Assembly (NCBI RefSeq): GCF_000454545.1
Contig: NZ_CM002139.1
Coordinates: 107,148 to 171,147, forward strand
Source of the DNA: Xanthomonas cassavae CFBP 4642
GTDB lineage: Bacteria > Pseudomonadota > Gammaproteobacteria > Xanthomonadales > Xanthomonadaceae
Reading direction: 5' to 3'
DNA length: 64,000 bases
Made by a program: the position numbers and the translations under genes. Below the pieces are notes generated by a model. It had not been told where the DNA came from, searched no databases, and saw nothing but the letters and a program-made list of their open reading frames with translations. Positions 55,882-64,000 of this stretch are shown one piece after another (the stretch's first letter is position 1; each line of letters begins with the position of its first letter).

Positions 55882-57146
55882 CAGCGGGCGCGGCTGCTAA
55901 GCGGCCAGCGCAGGCCGGGCTGGTGACCATCTGCCTGGGCATCTATCTGCTGTTCTGTCTGCAGCAAGTCGTGCTGACCGGACGCTACTTCGGGGTCGGT
56001 CTGTCGTTGGGATCGATGGCTATCCGCGGCGCCGCGCTCGGCCTGGGCGCATGGGCGCTGTGGCGGCATGGCGTTCCCGCATGCCTGCGCTGGCCATTGC
56101 TGTCGATTCTGCTGTGCATGGCCGCGCTGGCCGCATCGGTCCTGGCGTCCGATCATCCGGCATTGGCATTCAAGTATGCCGTGCGTTACGCCACCGCCTT
56201 GCTGTGGCTATGGGCATTGCTCAATCTGGCGGTGGCTTCGCCACGTTGGCCACGCGCCGCAACACTGGCCGCGTTGATCGCGGTGTGGATCAATCTCGCG
56301 CTGGGCATGGCCGTGCGGCTGCAGTGGCCGCCGGCACTGGAGTGGTCGCTGGCCTTCCATGCGCAGGACAGCTTCAAGTACCTGCCGCGGGTATCAGGCA
56401 TGTACGACCATCCGGCACTGCTGGCGGCAACCTCCGTCATCGTCGCGTTGCTGACGATCCAGCTGTACCAGCGCAACGAGGTCGGTCGCAAGCAGCTGGC
56501 TGCGGCAGTACTGGCTGCCGTCGCGGCGCTGGCATTGAGTGAGGCGCGCAACCCGTTGTTGCCGGTGGCCGCGTTGATCCTCTGGTGGGCATGGTCGCGG
56601 CGCGGCGGGCCACGTCCTGTCCGCCGCACGGCCTGGATCGCCTCGCTCGGCCTGCTGGCCGTTGCCGGCTTCGTCCTGCGCCAACGCTACGCGGAGATGA
56701 CCGGCGCGATGCACGAAACCACGCTGACCGCGCTCTCGCTGGGACGCACCTATCTATGGTCCGGTGCGATCAAGGCATGGCGCAGCCATCCATGGTTCGG
56801 GCTCGGTGCGGGCGTCTTTCAGTTTCTGGTTCCCGATTACACCGGTGGCCGCTTCGATCGCGGCGAACTGCATGCGCACAACGGTCTGCTGGCGGTGTTG
56901 TCGGAAACCGGCCTGTGCGGATTACTGGCCTGTCTGTGCCTGCTGTGGACGCTCTGGGTCCCGCTACTACGCACTCCTGCCGAACGCGGCTGGGCGCTGA
57001 TCTGGTTGTTGTTCCTGGCTGGCTTGAACGTGTTCGACTTCTATCTGTTGTTCTATCCTTTTTCCCTGCATGCGGCATTGGCCCTCGCCCTGCTGTACGC
57101 CCGCCACTGCGTGCTCAGCGACGCACCGCAATCCAGGACTTGTTGA
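55878..57146 (+). CDS. O-antigen ligase/polymerase-like membrane protein 2
   Basis: A 422-residue WaaL/Wzy-type protein with about eleven helices. A periplasmic loop near 290-330 carries SLGRTYLWSGAIKAWRSHPWFGLGAGVFQF and GELHAHNGLLAVLSETGLCGLLA, the Wzy_C signature with His residues. Last gene of the plus-strand run; its end overlaps the convergent methyltransferase by 32 bases. Confidence 0.85.
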   Translation: MTAGAAAKRPAQAGLVTICLGIYLLFCLQQVVLTGRYFGVGLSLGSMAIRGAALGLGAWALWRHGVPACLRWPLLSILLCMAALAASVLASDHPALAFKYAVRYATALLWLWALLNLAVASPRWPRAATLAALIAVWINLALGMAVRLQWPPALEWSLAFHAQDSFKYLPRVSGMYDHPALLAATSVIVALLTIQLYQRNEVGRKQLAAAVLAAVAALALSEARNPLLPVAALILWWAWSRRGGPRPVRRTAWIASLGLLAVAGFVLRQRYAEMTGAMHETTLTALSLGRTYLWSGAIKAWRSHPWFGLGAGVFQFLVPDYTGGRFDRGELHAHNGLLAVLSETGLCGLLACLCLLWTLWVPLLRTPAERGWALIWLLFLAGLNVFDFYLLFYPFSLHAALALALLYARHCVLSDAPQSRTC

Positions 57147-57789
57147 GGCCGTACCAGCGCTCGGCGATCAGCGTAGCGTCCGGGAATAGACGCGCCATGT
57201 CGCGCTTACGCAGCAGGCGAATATCGTCCACGAAACAACGCGCCTGCGCCCGCGTCTGCGGACGATCGATGCGGCCCAGGGGAACCCGGTACAACAACTC
57301 TGCCTGCCAGGCGCGTGGCAGGAATTGGACGCCGGGCGCCAGATAATGTGGCTCAATCGGAAACCAGTAATTGGGCGTCTGCACGTAGTACTGCGTGGCC
57401 ACGCGACGGATTTCGTCTGCGAATGCGTGCATGCGCGCGGCATCGCCCACGTGCTCGATCACCGAATTGGAGTGGGCGATGTCGAACGCATTGTCGGCAA
57501 AGGCCAACGCACAGCCGTCGCCCTGCTGCGAACGCAGAAACGGTCGTGCGGTGGGCTGCGCGGAGTCGTCGAGATTGACCACCGTCACTTCGCAGGCATA
57601 TTCGGCGAAGAAGGCGTCCGGCACGTGCGCCCAGTAGGCGAGCGTGCCGCCGACGTCGATCACCCGGCAATGACCTTGGCGCTTATGGCAGGCGCGTACC
57701 ATCTCCAGGAACAAGCGCAAGCGCCGTGCACGCAGACGCGCACTGAGCGAATTGGGGTTGTTGTAATCGGCTTGCGCAGTCAGTGCCAT
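57115..57789 (-). CDS. SAM methyltransferase
   Basis: A 224-residue class I methyltransferase with RVIDVGGTLAYWAHV (about 42-56), VTVVNLDDS and FDIAHSNSVIEHVGD (about 105-119). The start at 57789 is preferred; the open frame upstream overlaps the wecB-like gene. Likely modifies a sugar of the polymer. It is 13 bases after the wecB-like stop, in the same direction. Confidence 0.8.
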   Translation of the reverse strand: MALTAQADYNNPNSLSARLRARRLRLFLEMVRACHKRQGHCRVIDVGGTLAYWAHVPDAFFAEYACEVTVVNLDDSAQPTARPFLRSQQGDGCALAFADNAFDIAHSNSVIEHVGDAARMHAFADEIRRVATQYYVQTPNYWFPIEPHYLAPGVQFLPRAWQAELLYRVPLGRIDRPQTRAQARCFVDDIRLLRKRDMARLFPDATLIAERWYGLNKSWIAVRR

Positions 57790-57802
57790 CGACGCGACGA
57801 GC

Positions 57803-58921
57803 TCAGGCGTGCTGCAGGCGTTGACGCGGGACGTAGGCCCGTTCGTCCCGCGCCAGCAGCGTATCGAGAATGCAGCGAAACGCATGCCCATCACCGAACG
57901 GGTTGCGCCATGTCACCGAGCGTCCCAGCAGACGATCGGCGGCAGAGCGCAGCGCAACCTCGTCCAGGCTATGGGGGAGCTCTGCCCCACCGATCTGCAA
58001 GGTCTCCGGCCGCTCGGTATTGGTGCGCAGCACCAGACATTTGCGCTGCAGGATGCACGCCTCCTCCTGGATCCCGCCGCTATCGGTCATGATCAGGGCC
58101 GCACCCTGCTGGAGTGCCAGCATATCCAGATAACCGACCGGCCCAATCGCGCGCAACGTCCGATGCCGCTGGGCCGCAGCGCTTCCCAGCGCATCCAGGC
58201 GCGGGTGCATCGGAAACACCAATGGCAGGCCTTCGGCCTCGGAGATCGAGGTAACTGCCTGCATCAGGGCAGCAAAATGCACGGGGTCTTCGGTATTGGA
58301 CCGGCGGTGGCAGGTGAGCAGGTGATAGCCGCCTTCAGGTAGCCCCAGGCGTTGCAGGATCGTCGACCGTCGCAGTGCGGTCTGGGCGTGCGCCAGCGTC
58401 GCATCGGCGACGGTGTTACCGGTGATGCGGATGCGTGCACCGGTCAGGCCTTCGTCGTGCAGGATCTGCGCCTGCAGCGCGGTTGGGCAGAACAGGTAAT
58501 CGGACAAGTGGTCGATCAGAACGCGATTGACTTCCTCGGGCATGCTGCGATCGCGACTGCGCAGACCGGCCTCGACATGGGCAACGGCAATCTCCAGTTT
58601 GTTGGCAGCCATGGCGCCTGCCAAGGCGCTATTGGTGTCGCCCTGCACCACCACGACATCCGGCTGCAGCTTCGCCAGCACCGGTTCGATTCCGCATAAC
58701 ATCCGTCCGATCTGCACGCCATGCGGCGCGGAGCCTACGCCGAGATTGTAGTCGGCCGGAGGCAGACCCAGCTCGTCGAAGAACACCCGGTCCATCGCTT
58801 CGTCGTAGTGCTGGTTGGTATGGACGATCGAAAAATGCAGCCCATCGCGCAAACTGGCCGCGATCAGCGATGCCAGTTTGATGATTTCCGGGCGGGTGCC
58901 GAGAACATAGGTGATGTGCAT
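57803..58921 (-). CDS. wecB: UDP-N-acetylglucosamine 2-epimerase (non-hydrolysing)
   Basis: A 372-residue enzyme converting UDP-GlcNAc to UDP-ManNAc. Signatures are VLGTRPEIIKLASLI (about 6-20), VVVQGDTNSALAGAMAANKLEIAVAHVEAGLRS (about 90-122), and MTDSGGIQEEACILQRKCLVLRTNTERPE near 283-311. It supplies the donor expected for the WecG/TagA-type transferase in the same locus. Confidence 0.93.
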   Translation of the reverse strand: MHITYVLGTRPEIIKLASLIAASLRDGLHFSIVHTNQHYDEAMDRVFFDELGLPPADYNLGVGSAPHGVQIGRMLCGIEPVLAKLQPDVVVVQGDTNSALAGAMAANKLEIAVAHVEAGLRSRDRSMPEEVNRVLIDHLSDYLFCPTALQAQILHDEGLTGARIRITGNTVADATLAHAQTALRRSTILQRLGLPEGGYHLLTCHRRSNTEDPVHFAALMQAVTSISEAEGLPLVFPMHPRLDALGSAAAQRHRTLRAIGPVGYLDMLALQQGAALIMTDSGGIQEEACILQRKCLVLRTNTERPETLQIGGAELPHSLDEVALRSAADRLLGRSVTWRNPFGDGHAFRCILDTLLARDERAYVPRQRLQHA

Positions 58922-58939
58922 GGGACTCCCGATCCGTGT

Positions 58940-60338
58940 TCAATAGGCGTCGCGGTCAAACAGCACGATCACGCAGGTCTGCGCGATGATGCTCAGATCC
59001 AGCCAGAGCGACCAATGCTGGATGTAGGAAAGATCGTGTTGGACGCGTTGGCGCATTTTTTCCACGGTGTCGGTCTCGCCGCGTAGGCCGTTGACCTGGG
59101 CCCAACCGGTGATGCCCGGCTTGACCCGCTGACGCTGCAGATAGTTCGGCACCAATTGCTGATATTGCGCGTTGTGAGCAACCGCATGCGGTCGCGGTCC
59201 GACGATGGCCATGTGTCCTTGCAGGACATTGAGGAACTGCGGCAATTCGTCGAGGCTGGTGCGCCGCAGAAACGCTCCGAAGCGGGTGACCCGAGGGTCT
59301 CCCCGGCAGGTCTGCGGCGCTGCGCTTGCCGCATCGTGCACCTGCATGCTGCGAAACTTCCATAATTGGAACGGGCGCCCGTCCCATCCATGCCGCATCT
59401 GCCGGAACAGCACCGGTCCGGGGCCGGAAAGCCTGACGCCCGCGGCCAGGGCCAGCATGAGCGGGGCGCTGGTCAGCACGACCGCCGTGGCCAACACGCG
59501 GTCGGTCGCCTCCTTCAGCATGCGCGACATACCCGTCAGCGGACGTACCGACAGTGACATCATCGGCAGGCCGGTCACGTCTTCCAGGCACGACTGACCC
59601 GGATAAACCGCGGACAGATCCGGAATCCAGCGTGCGTCCACGCAGCACGCATCCAGTTGGGCGATGCTCTGACGAAGCCGCGCCTCTTCGCGCATCGGCC
59701 AGGTGACCCACACGTCTCGGACATGCCGGGCTTCCAGCCAGCACGACAATCCAGCCATGCTGCCGAGCGCAAGGTCAGACGGTACCTGGAGCAATTCAAT
59801 CCCGGTGCACGGCTGCTGCTGGATCCTCGTCGCCAGCTCGGCGGTGCGCTCGGGCGGACCGAGCAGGGCGATACGCCGCCGCCCGATGTTGTGGCGATAC
59901 AACCAGGCAAGCGTCCCCTTCATGGCTTGTCGCACGCCCAGCAGACCGACACCGCCGCATCCCGCCCAGTAAACGCGAGAAAGCCGCGCCGGTTGCGCTC
60001 AGAAAGCTGATCGACATCAACACGCTCAGCACGATCGCCCACCCCGTCAACACGCGCCCCGCTACCATCGTCGGCGCCAGCTGCGGTCCTTGGCGATAGA
60101 GCGACAGGCGCCCGAACACCAGCAGCGTGAGCGCCGCTGCGGCGAGCAGCGCATAGGTGTAGCGAGGGGCCTCCGGCAACGCCAGTTGATCGACACGCAG
60201 GGCATAGGCGAGCAGCCCGCTGCCTGCCACAACGACCATGTCGGCGACTTTCACCAGGGCGGCAACCGACCCCAGCAGATCATTGGATAGCCTGGGGGCA
60301 GCGGCGGCACGTGGCAGCAGTGGGTCGAGCGAGCTCAT
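58940..60338 (-). pseudogene. polyprenyl-phosphate sugar phosphotransferase (initiating enzyme), frameshifted
   Basis: The N-terminal membrane part (from ATG 60338, or 60380) reads to about 59975, ending SATGAAFSR. From about 59970 the continuation is in another frame: WAGCGGVGLLGVRQAMKGTLAWLYRHNIGRRRIALLG, then the catalytic bacterial sugar transferase domain (RLSGPGPVLFRQMRHGWDGRPFQLWKFRSM; FLRRTSLDELPQFLNVLQGHMAIVGPRP). Joined, it gives the GumD/WcaJ-like length of about 465 residues. The shift falls at a TTTAC stretch (a missing 2 or extra 1 base). If real, the first sugar could not be loaded by this enzyme. Confidence 0.8.
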
Positions 60339-60433
60339 CCGGCTGTCGCGGCCCTGCGGTGGACTAGCCAGCATGCGCATGAATTGATCAGCATCCCTCT
60401 CCCTTCATCCTTGGCGTTCTTCAACATGACGGC

Positions 60434-61576
60434 CTAACCGGCGGAAGCGTGCACCTGCCGATAGAGCGCAGCATAGGAGTGCACCATCGCCGCACCGGTA
60501 AAGTGCTGCCGATAGCGGCTCAACGCCTCCCGCCCCAACGCGCTGGCCACCTGCGGATGGTTCCATAGATAACGCATTGCATCGCGTAAGGCCACCGGAT
60601 CGGCCGGCGCCACCACCAGGCCGGTCTGCCCAGCGACATTCACAAAACTGGTTCCTGTGCCGATTTCACAGGAAATCATCGGTTTGGCATGCATCGCCGC
60701 CTCCAGCAAGGTAATTCCGAACGCTTCCGAACGCAGATGCGAGGGAAACACCAGCCCTTCGCAAAGCGACAGCAAGGCATGCTTGTCGGCCTCGTCAAGC
60801 ACGCCCAGAAAGTGGACATCGGTCAAGCCGAGTTGCCGCGCCTGCTGGCGCAAACGTGCGCCTTCCGGCCCGTCTCCAACGATGGCCACCGGGATCTGCG
60901 TCTCGCGAACGGCCTGCAGCAGGTATTGCAGACCCTTGTAATAACGCAGGACGCCGACGAACAGAAAAAACCGCGGGCCCAGCCGCGTGCGCCAGCGCTG
61001 CGCGCGTTCGGTGTCCGGAGTGTGGTGGCTGGATTGGTCCAGTCCGATCGGTATCACGCTCAGCTTGGGCTGATAACCGGCCAGGACCGGGCTGGTGGCG
61101 CGGTAATTCGGCGACGTCGCAACGATATGGTCAACGCGGTCGAGAAATCGTCGTTGCAGCGGCCGATACAGGCGCAGCAGGTGTCGTTGCCGCACGATGT
61201 CGGAGTGATACGTCAGCACCGAGGGCGTTCGGGCTGCGCCCGCCAGGTGCAGCAGATCCATGAACGGCCAAGGATAATGGTAGTGGATCAGGTCGAAGCG
61301 CCGGGCCAGGCGCGCGAAGTGCCGCAGCAAGCGCATCGACACCGGCATCGAGGCCACTTCGAAGTCGCGTTGAAAGCGATGCAACGTGTAGGGCCCCTGC
61401 GCGCTGATCCCCGCCAGACGGTCATCGGCACAGAGAGTCGCCACTTCGCTGTGCACGGCATACCGGTGCGATTGCATGGCGAGCGTGCGTATGACCTGTT
61501 CGGTTCCGCCCATCGTCTCGGGCAAGCTGGTCTTGTAGACGTGCAGCACCCGCAGCGGAGAGGATGCGGGGCTCAA
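60434..61576 (-). CDS. GT4-family glycosyltransferase
   Basis: A 380-residue GT-B enzyme (RVLHVYKTSLPETMGGTEQVIRTLA at the start; FFLFVGVLRYYKGLQYLLQAV near 198; VFPSHLRSEAFGITLLEAAMHAKPMISCEIGTG near 280-312). The TTG start overlaps the preceding stop (TTGA). It transfers a hexose, probably mannose or similar, during repeat-unit assembly. Confidence 0.88.
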   Translation of the reverse strand: MSPASSPLRVLHVYKTSLPETMGGTEQVIRTLAMQSHRYAVHSEVATLCADDRLAGISAQGPYTLHRFQRDFEVASMPVSMRLLRHFARLARRFDLIHYHYPWPFMDLLHLAGAARTPSVLTYHSDIVRQRHLLRLYRPLQRRFLDRVDHIVATSPNYRATSPVLAGYQPKLSVIPIGLDQSSHHTPDTERAQRWRTRLGPRFFLFVGVLRYYKGLQYLLQAVRETQIPVAIVGDGPEGARLRQQARQLGLTDVHFLGVLDEADKHALLSLCEGLVFPSHLRSEAFGITLLEAAMHAKPMISCEIGTGTSFVNVAGQTGLVVAPADPVALRDAMRYLWNHPQVASALGREALSRYRQHFTGAAMVHSYAALYRQVHASAG

Positions 61577-62712
61577 GCGGCCAACACGTGTCGGTAGACG
61601 TCGGCCGTCGCTGCAGCGCAACGCTGCCAGCTGAACTGGGCGGCGCGCTGCAGCCCGGCCCGACTCGCGGCCTGGCGCCAGACCGCATCGTCGATACCTC
61701 TCGCCAGCAATTGGGCCAAGGCAGTGCTGTCTGCAGGATCGAACAGTGCCGCGGCATCGGCAGCCACTTCCGGTAATGCCGACGCGGACGAACAAAGGAC
61801 CGGCGTGCCGCTGGCCATTGCCTCCAGTACCGGAAGACCGAAGCCTTCGTAGAGCGAGGGAAACACGAACAGGCGCGCACCGGCCACCAGCGCCGGCAAG
61901 CTGTCTTGTGGGACATAACCGAGATAGCGCAGCCAACCGGCCTGTTCGGCACGTTGCATGCGCGCATGCAGAGACTCGCTCGACCAGCCGCTGTGGCCAG
62001 CGATCACCAACGGGTAGCGAACGCGCAATGCGGCGGGCAAGGCAGCATATGCTGTCAGCAGGATGTCGATGTTCTTCCGCGGTTCGATGGTACTCACGCA
62101 TAAGCAGTACGCATCGGTCTCCAGGCCCAGTGCTTGCAGCGGCGCAGCCAGCTCGGCCGGGGCATGCGGGCGGAATGCCGCATCTGCCGCCAATGGAATC
62201 GCGCGAACACGCTCGAGCGGCAACCGGAAATGTGCGGCGATCTCCTGCCGCGAGAACTCGGACACCGTCACGATCAGCTGTGCGCGTCGCACCGCCAGCG
62301 CCAGCTCCTTGCGCATGTAGCGCACCCGGTCGGCACGGTGACACTGCGGCCAGCGATAGACCGAAATGTCGTGGAACGTCGCGATGCTCGGACCTGCATA
62401 CGCAGGGACGTAGTAGTTGCACCCATGAAACAACGCCTTCTGCCCGCGCAGGGCACGCGCCTTGGCCAGGTTATTGAGACGTCGGTAGGCATCCGTGGCA
62501 ACCTCGATGCGCGAGAAACGATCGCGCATCCACGGTGTCACCGTGGATGCCGATCCTGGGTCGGGGCGTTGCTGCACCAAGCGTCGCCCGTGCAGGTACT
62601 GCAACGACTCGATCTGCGGCAAGCGCGCCAGATGCACGGCAAGCTCCTGCGTATAACGTCCTACGCCGGTGAGCGGGTGACGAATCGATTCGGTAGCCAG
62701 GATGATGCGCAC
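61573..62712 (-). CDS. GT4-family glycosyltransferase
   Basis: A 379-residue GT-B enzyme related to mannosyl/rhamnosyltransferases. It has HPLTGVGRYTQELAVHLA (about 12-29), ISVYRWPQCHR near 125, CLCVSTIEPRKNIDILLTAY near 203, and FVFPSLYEGFGLPVLEAMASGTPVLCSSASALPEV near 285-319. It is the first gene of the minus-strand arm of the polysaccharide locus; the 270 bases upstream hold no gene and must contain its promoter. Confidence 0.9.
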   Translation of the reverse strand: MRIILATESIRHPLTGVGRYTQELAVHLARLPQIESLQYLHGRRLVQQRPDPGSASTVTPWMRDRFSRIEVATDAYRRLNNLAKARALRGQKALFHGCNYYVPAYAGPSIATFHDISVYRWPQCHRADRVRYMRKELALAVRRAQLIVTVSEFSRQEIAAHFRLPLERVRAIPLAADAAFRPHAPAELAAPLQALGLETDAYCLCVSTIEPRKNIDILLTAYAALPAALRVRYPLVIAGHSGWSSESLHARMQRAEQAGWLRYLGYVPQDSLPALVAGARLFVFPSLYEGFGLPVLEAMASGTPVLCSSASALPEVAADAAALFDPADSTALAQLLARGIDDAVWRQAASRAGLQRAAQFSWQRCAAATADVYRHVLAA

Positions 62713-62984
62713 GACGCGTGGCGGCGATCAGGACCGCGGGAGGACGACATTGCAGGTGGCTGGGGCACACAGTGCCATCAGCTGCCTGCCGGTATCGGGA
62801 TACAGCGACTGGCATCGACCCATTCCATGCTCCTCGTGGCGACCGACTCAGTCTACCCGCTGTGGATGATTCAGGCCTACCCGCCGTCAACGATCCAGGC
62901 GACGCCGCAAAATTAGGCAATCTTCATGCCACGGCGACGTCACTCCACGCACGCTGCACTGGATCTTCACCTTGGGAGCGCCTT

Positions 62985-63329
62985 GTGATCCGTCTTGTTG
63001 TTTCTCTTGCAGCTACCGTATTGTTGTCGGCCTGCGCCTCCAATCAGGTGGCACAGGTGCAGCCGATCGACGGCGTGATCTCCGGCCAATGCCATATCGA
63101 CAGCGTGCGCGGCATCGTGGGCCTGGCTGCGGCCAGGCAGACCGTGGAGCGCGCGCGTGTGGACAGCGACAGCCTGCAGGTGAGCGTGCGTCCGGGCGAA
63201 CGCGCCACCGGCGGCACCACCGCCAGCGGGCTGGCCGATCCGGCGCAGGGTGCCAGTGCCAGCGGCGGCGAACACCTCACCATCGAGACCGGGCCGAACA
63301 ACAACATCACTGCGGTGTATTGCGGCTAA
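62985..63329 (+). CDS. I78-family peptidase inhibitor-like lipoprotein
   Basis: A 114-residue protein with a lipoprotein signal (lipobox LSAC, Cys17). The C-terminal part resembles the potato-inhibitor-like I78 family: HLTIETGPNNNITAVYCG, with a Cys near the end and a partner Cys in SGQCHID. GGGAG precedes GTG 62985. It would sit in the periplasm or outer membrane and inhibit serine proteases; target unknown. Confidence 0.75.
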   Translation: MIRLVVSLAATVLLSACASNQVAQVQPIDGVISGQCHIDSVRGIVGLAAARQTVERARVDSDSLQVSVRPGERATGGTTASGLADPAQGASASGGEHLTIETGPNNNITAVYCG

Positions 63330-63334
63330 GAATC

Positions 63335-63404
63335 GGGATTCGGGATTCGGGATTCGGGATTCGGGATTCGGGATTCGGGATTCGGGATTCGGGATTCGGG
63401 ATTC
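63335..63404. repeat. ten tandem copies of GGGATTC
   Basis: Seventy bases made of exactly ten perfect GGGATTC heptamers, directly after the I78-type gene stop. Heptamer tracts like this are frequent between xanthomonad genes and vary in copy number by slippage. Confidence 0.95.
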
Positions 63405-63443
63405 GAAAAGCATCGCGGCTTTTCGGTTCCCGATCCAGCCCAT

Positions 63444-64000
63444 TCACTTGCGTTTCGAATTGCTCTTGGTGGTCGTCTTTAGCTTGGCACGCGAGGCAGT
63501 GAGGAACTTCAGCGTGGCTGCCTCCCACTGGCGCTCGCCGCGCACGCCGGTGGCCATCGCCTGCAGTTCGCCGGCACGCCAGCCCTCGAACACGCAGGGG
63601 TCGATATAGGCCTTGCGGCACACCGAGGGCGTATTGCCCAGGGCGTCGGCCACCTCGCGGATGACGTCGTTCTGCACCTGCTTGAGCGCACGTTCGCTGC
63701 TGCGCTCGGGTAACGGCAGCCGGGCCAGGCGTTGCAATGCGGCCAACGTGCCGCCCCAGGTACGGAAATCCTTGGCCGTGAAGTCCTCGCCCATCGCCTC
63801 GCGTAGGTAGTCGTTGACCTCGCCCGAGTCCACCGGCTGCAGCTGGCCATCGTCGTCACGGTATTGGAACAACGATTGCCCCGGCAGTTGTTGGCACTGC
63901 CGAATCAGCTTGACCAGCTGCTTGTCGTCCACCTCGATGTCGTGCTCCTGCCCGCTCTTGCCGCGGAATTTCAGCCGGGCGCGGCCGCCCTTGAGAAATT
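63444..64000 (-). CDS. DNA topoisomerase IB, 3' part
   Basis: The C-terminal 185 or so residues of a poxvirus-like type IB topoisomerase; the 5' end lies beyond the right edge. In frame at the edge is FLKGGRARLKFRGKSGQEHDIEVDD; then DYLREAMGEDFTAKDFRTWGGTLAALQ, and NTPSVCRKAYIDPCVFEGW with the nucleophilic Tyr of the YIDP motif. A Lys-rich tail ends the protein. Relaxes supercoils by 3'-phosphotyrosyl nicking. Confidence 0.9.
   Translation of the reverse strand, partial: FLKGGRARLKFRGKSGQEHDIEVDDKQLVKLIRQCQQLPGQSLFQYRDDDGQLQPVDSGEVNDYLREAMGEDFTAKDFRTWGGTLAALQRLARLPLPERSSERALKQVQNDVIREVADALGNTPSVCRKAYIDPCVFEGWRAGELQAMATGVRGERQWEAATLKFLTASRAKLKTTTKSNSKRK

Noticed and set aside
63335..63404. 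Heptamer tract as a CRISPR array
   Set aside because: The unit is 7 bases with no spacers and there are no cas genes.

Overview
The window is about 64 kb of GC-rich (roughly two thirds G+C) chromosomal DNA. It looks like a Xanthomonas (Lysobacteraceae). Supporting signs are a PAS-GAF-PHY-PAS9 bacteriophytochrome without a histidine kinase paired with a heme oxygenase, many GTGA/ATGA stop-start overlaps, dispersed CCTTCTCCC/GGGAGAAGG hairpins, and a GGGATTC heptamer tract. The genus is inferred from gene content and style, not from a search.

Left part (1-17.8 kb). A benzoate transporter (benE) is followed on the minus strand by heme oxygenase and bacteriophytochrome, a TetA-like MFS exporter, and one unbroken reading frame that joins a lytic transglycosylase to a hexose-6-phosphate mutarotase. 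The phytochrome has Arg at the position of the usual bilin-binding Cys. Next come a small membrane protein, a YchJ-type protein and a truncated TauE/SafE gene. A three-gene MukBEF-like/Wadjet set follows (jetA, jetB, jetC) behind folE. The Wadjet nuclease gene jetD is absent, jetC carries a 215-residue basic disordered tail, and jetB and jetC are separated by about 700 bp of repeat-rich DNA.

Middle part (17.8-31 kb). A MarR-controlled efflux operon (MarR, DUF1656, HlyD adaptor, NodT-type outer membrane factor, FUSC pump) carries a palindromic candidate operator. It is followed by a saccharopine-dehydrogenase-like oxidoreductase, a secreted Ala/Pro-rich protein, an M56/BlaR1-like protease with its BlaI repressor and two operator boxes, and a MarR plus FAD monooxygenase pair.

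Accessory island 1 (31-42.7 kb). This is a lasso-peptide gene cluster of the kinase-bearing (paeninodin/pseudomycoidin-like) kind. A 51-residue precursor, asparagine-synthetase-like cyclase, B2 leader peptidase and ABC exporter lie on the plus strand. A SAM methyltransferase, PqqD-like B1, HprK-like kinase and sulfotransferase lie divergently. A GNAT acetyltransferase, three tandem Tail Collar proteins (the third with an amber codon) and an NTP_transf_5 nucleotidyltransferase flank them. The precursor ends in Ser, the residue phosphorylated by known lasso-peptide kinases.

Accessory island 2 (42.7-62.7 kb). The lasso exporter gene overlaps by GTGA with a flippase gene that opens a long polysaccharide locus. 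That locus holds two flippases, a Wzz-like protein, an epimerase, several methyltransferases, an AsnB-type amidotransferase, two O-antigen polymerase/ligase-like proteins, a WecB/WecG pair, glycosyltransferases, and an initiating polyprenyl-phosphate sugar transferase that is frameshifted. The right edge holds an I78-type inhibitor lipoprotein, ten copies of GGGATTC and the 3' part of a topoisomerase IB gene.
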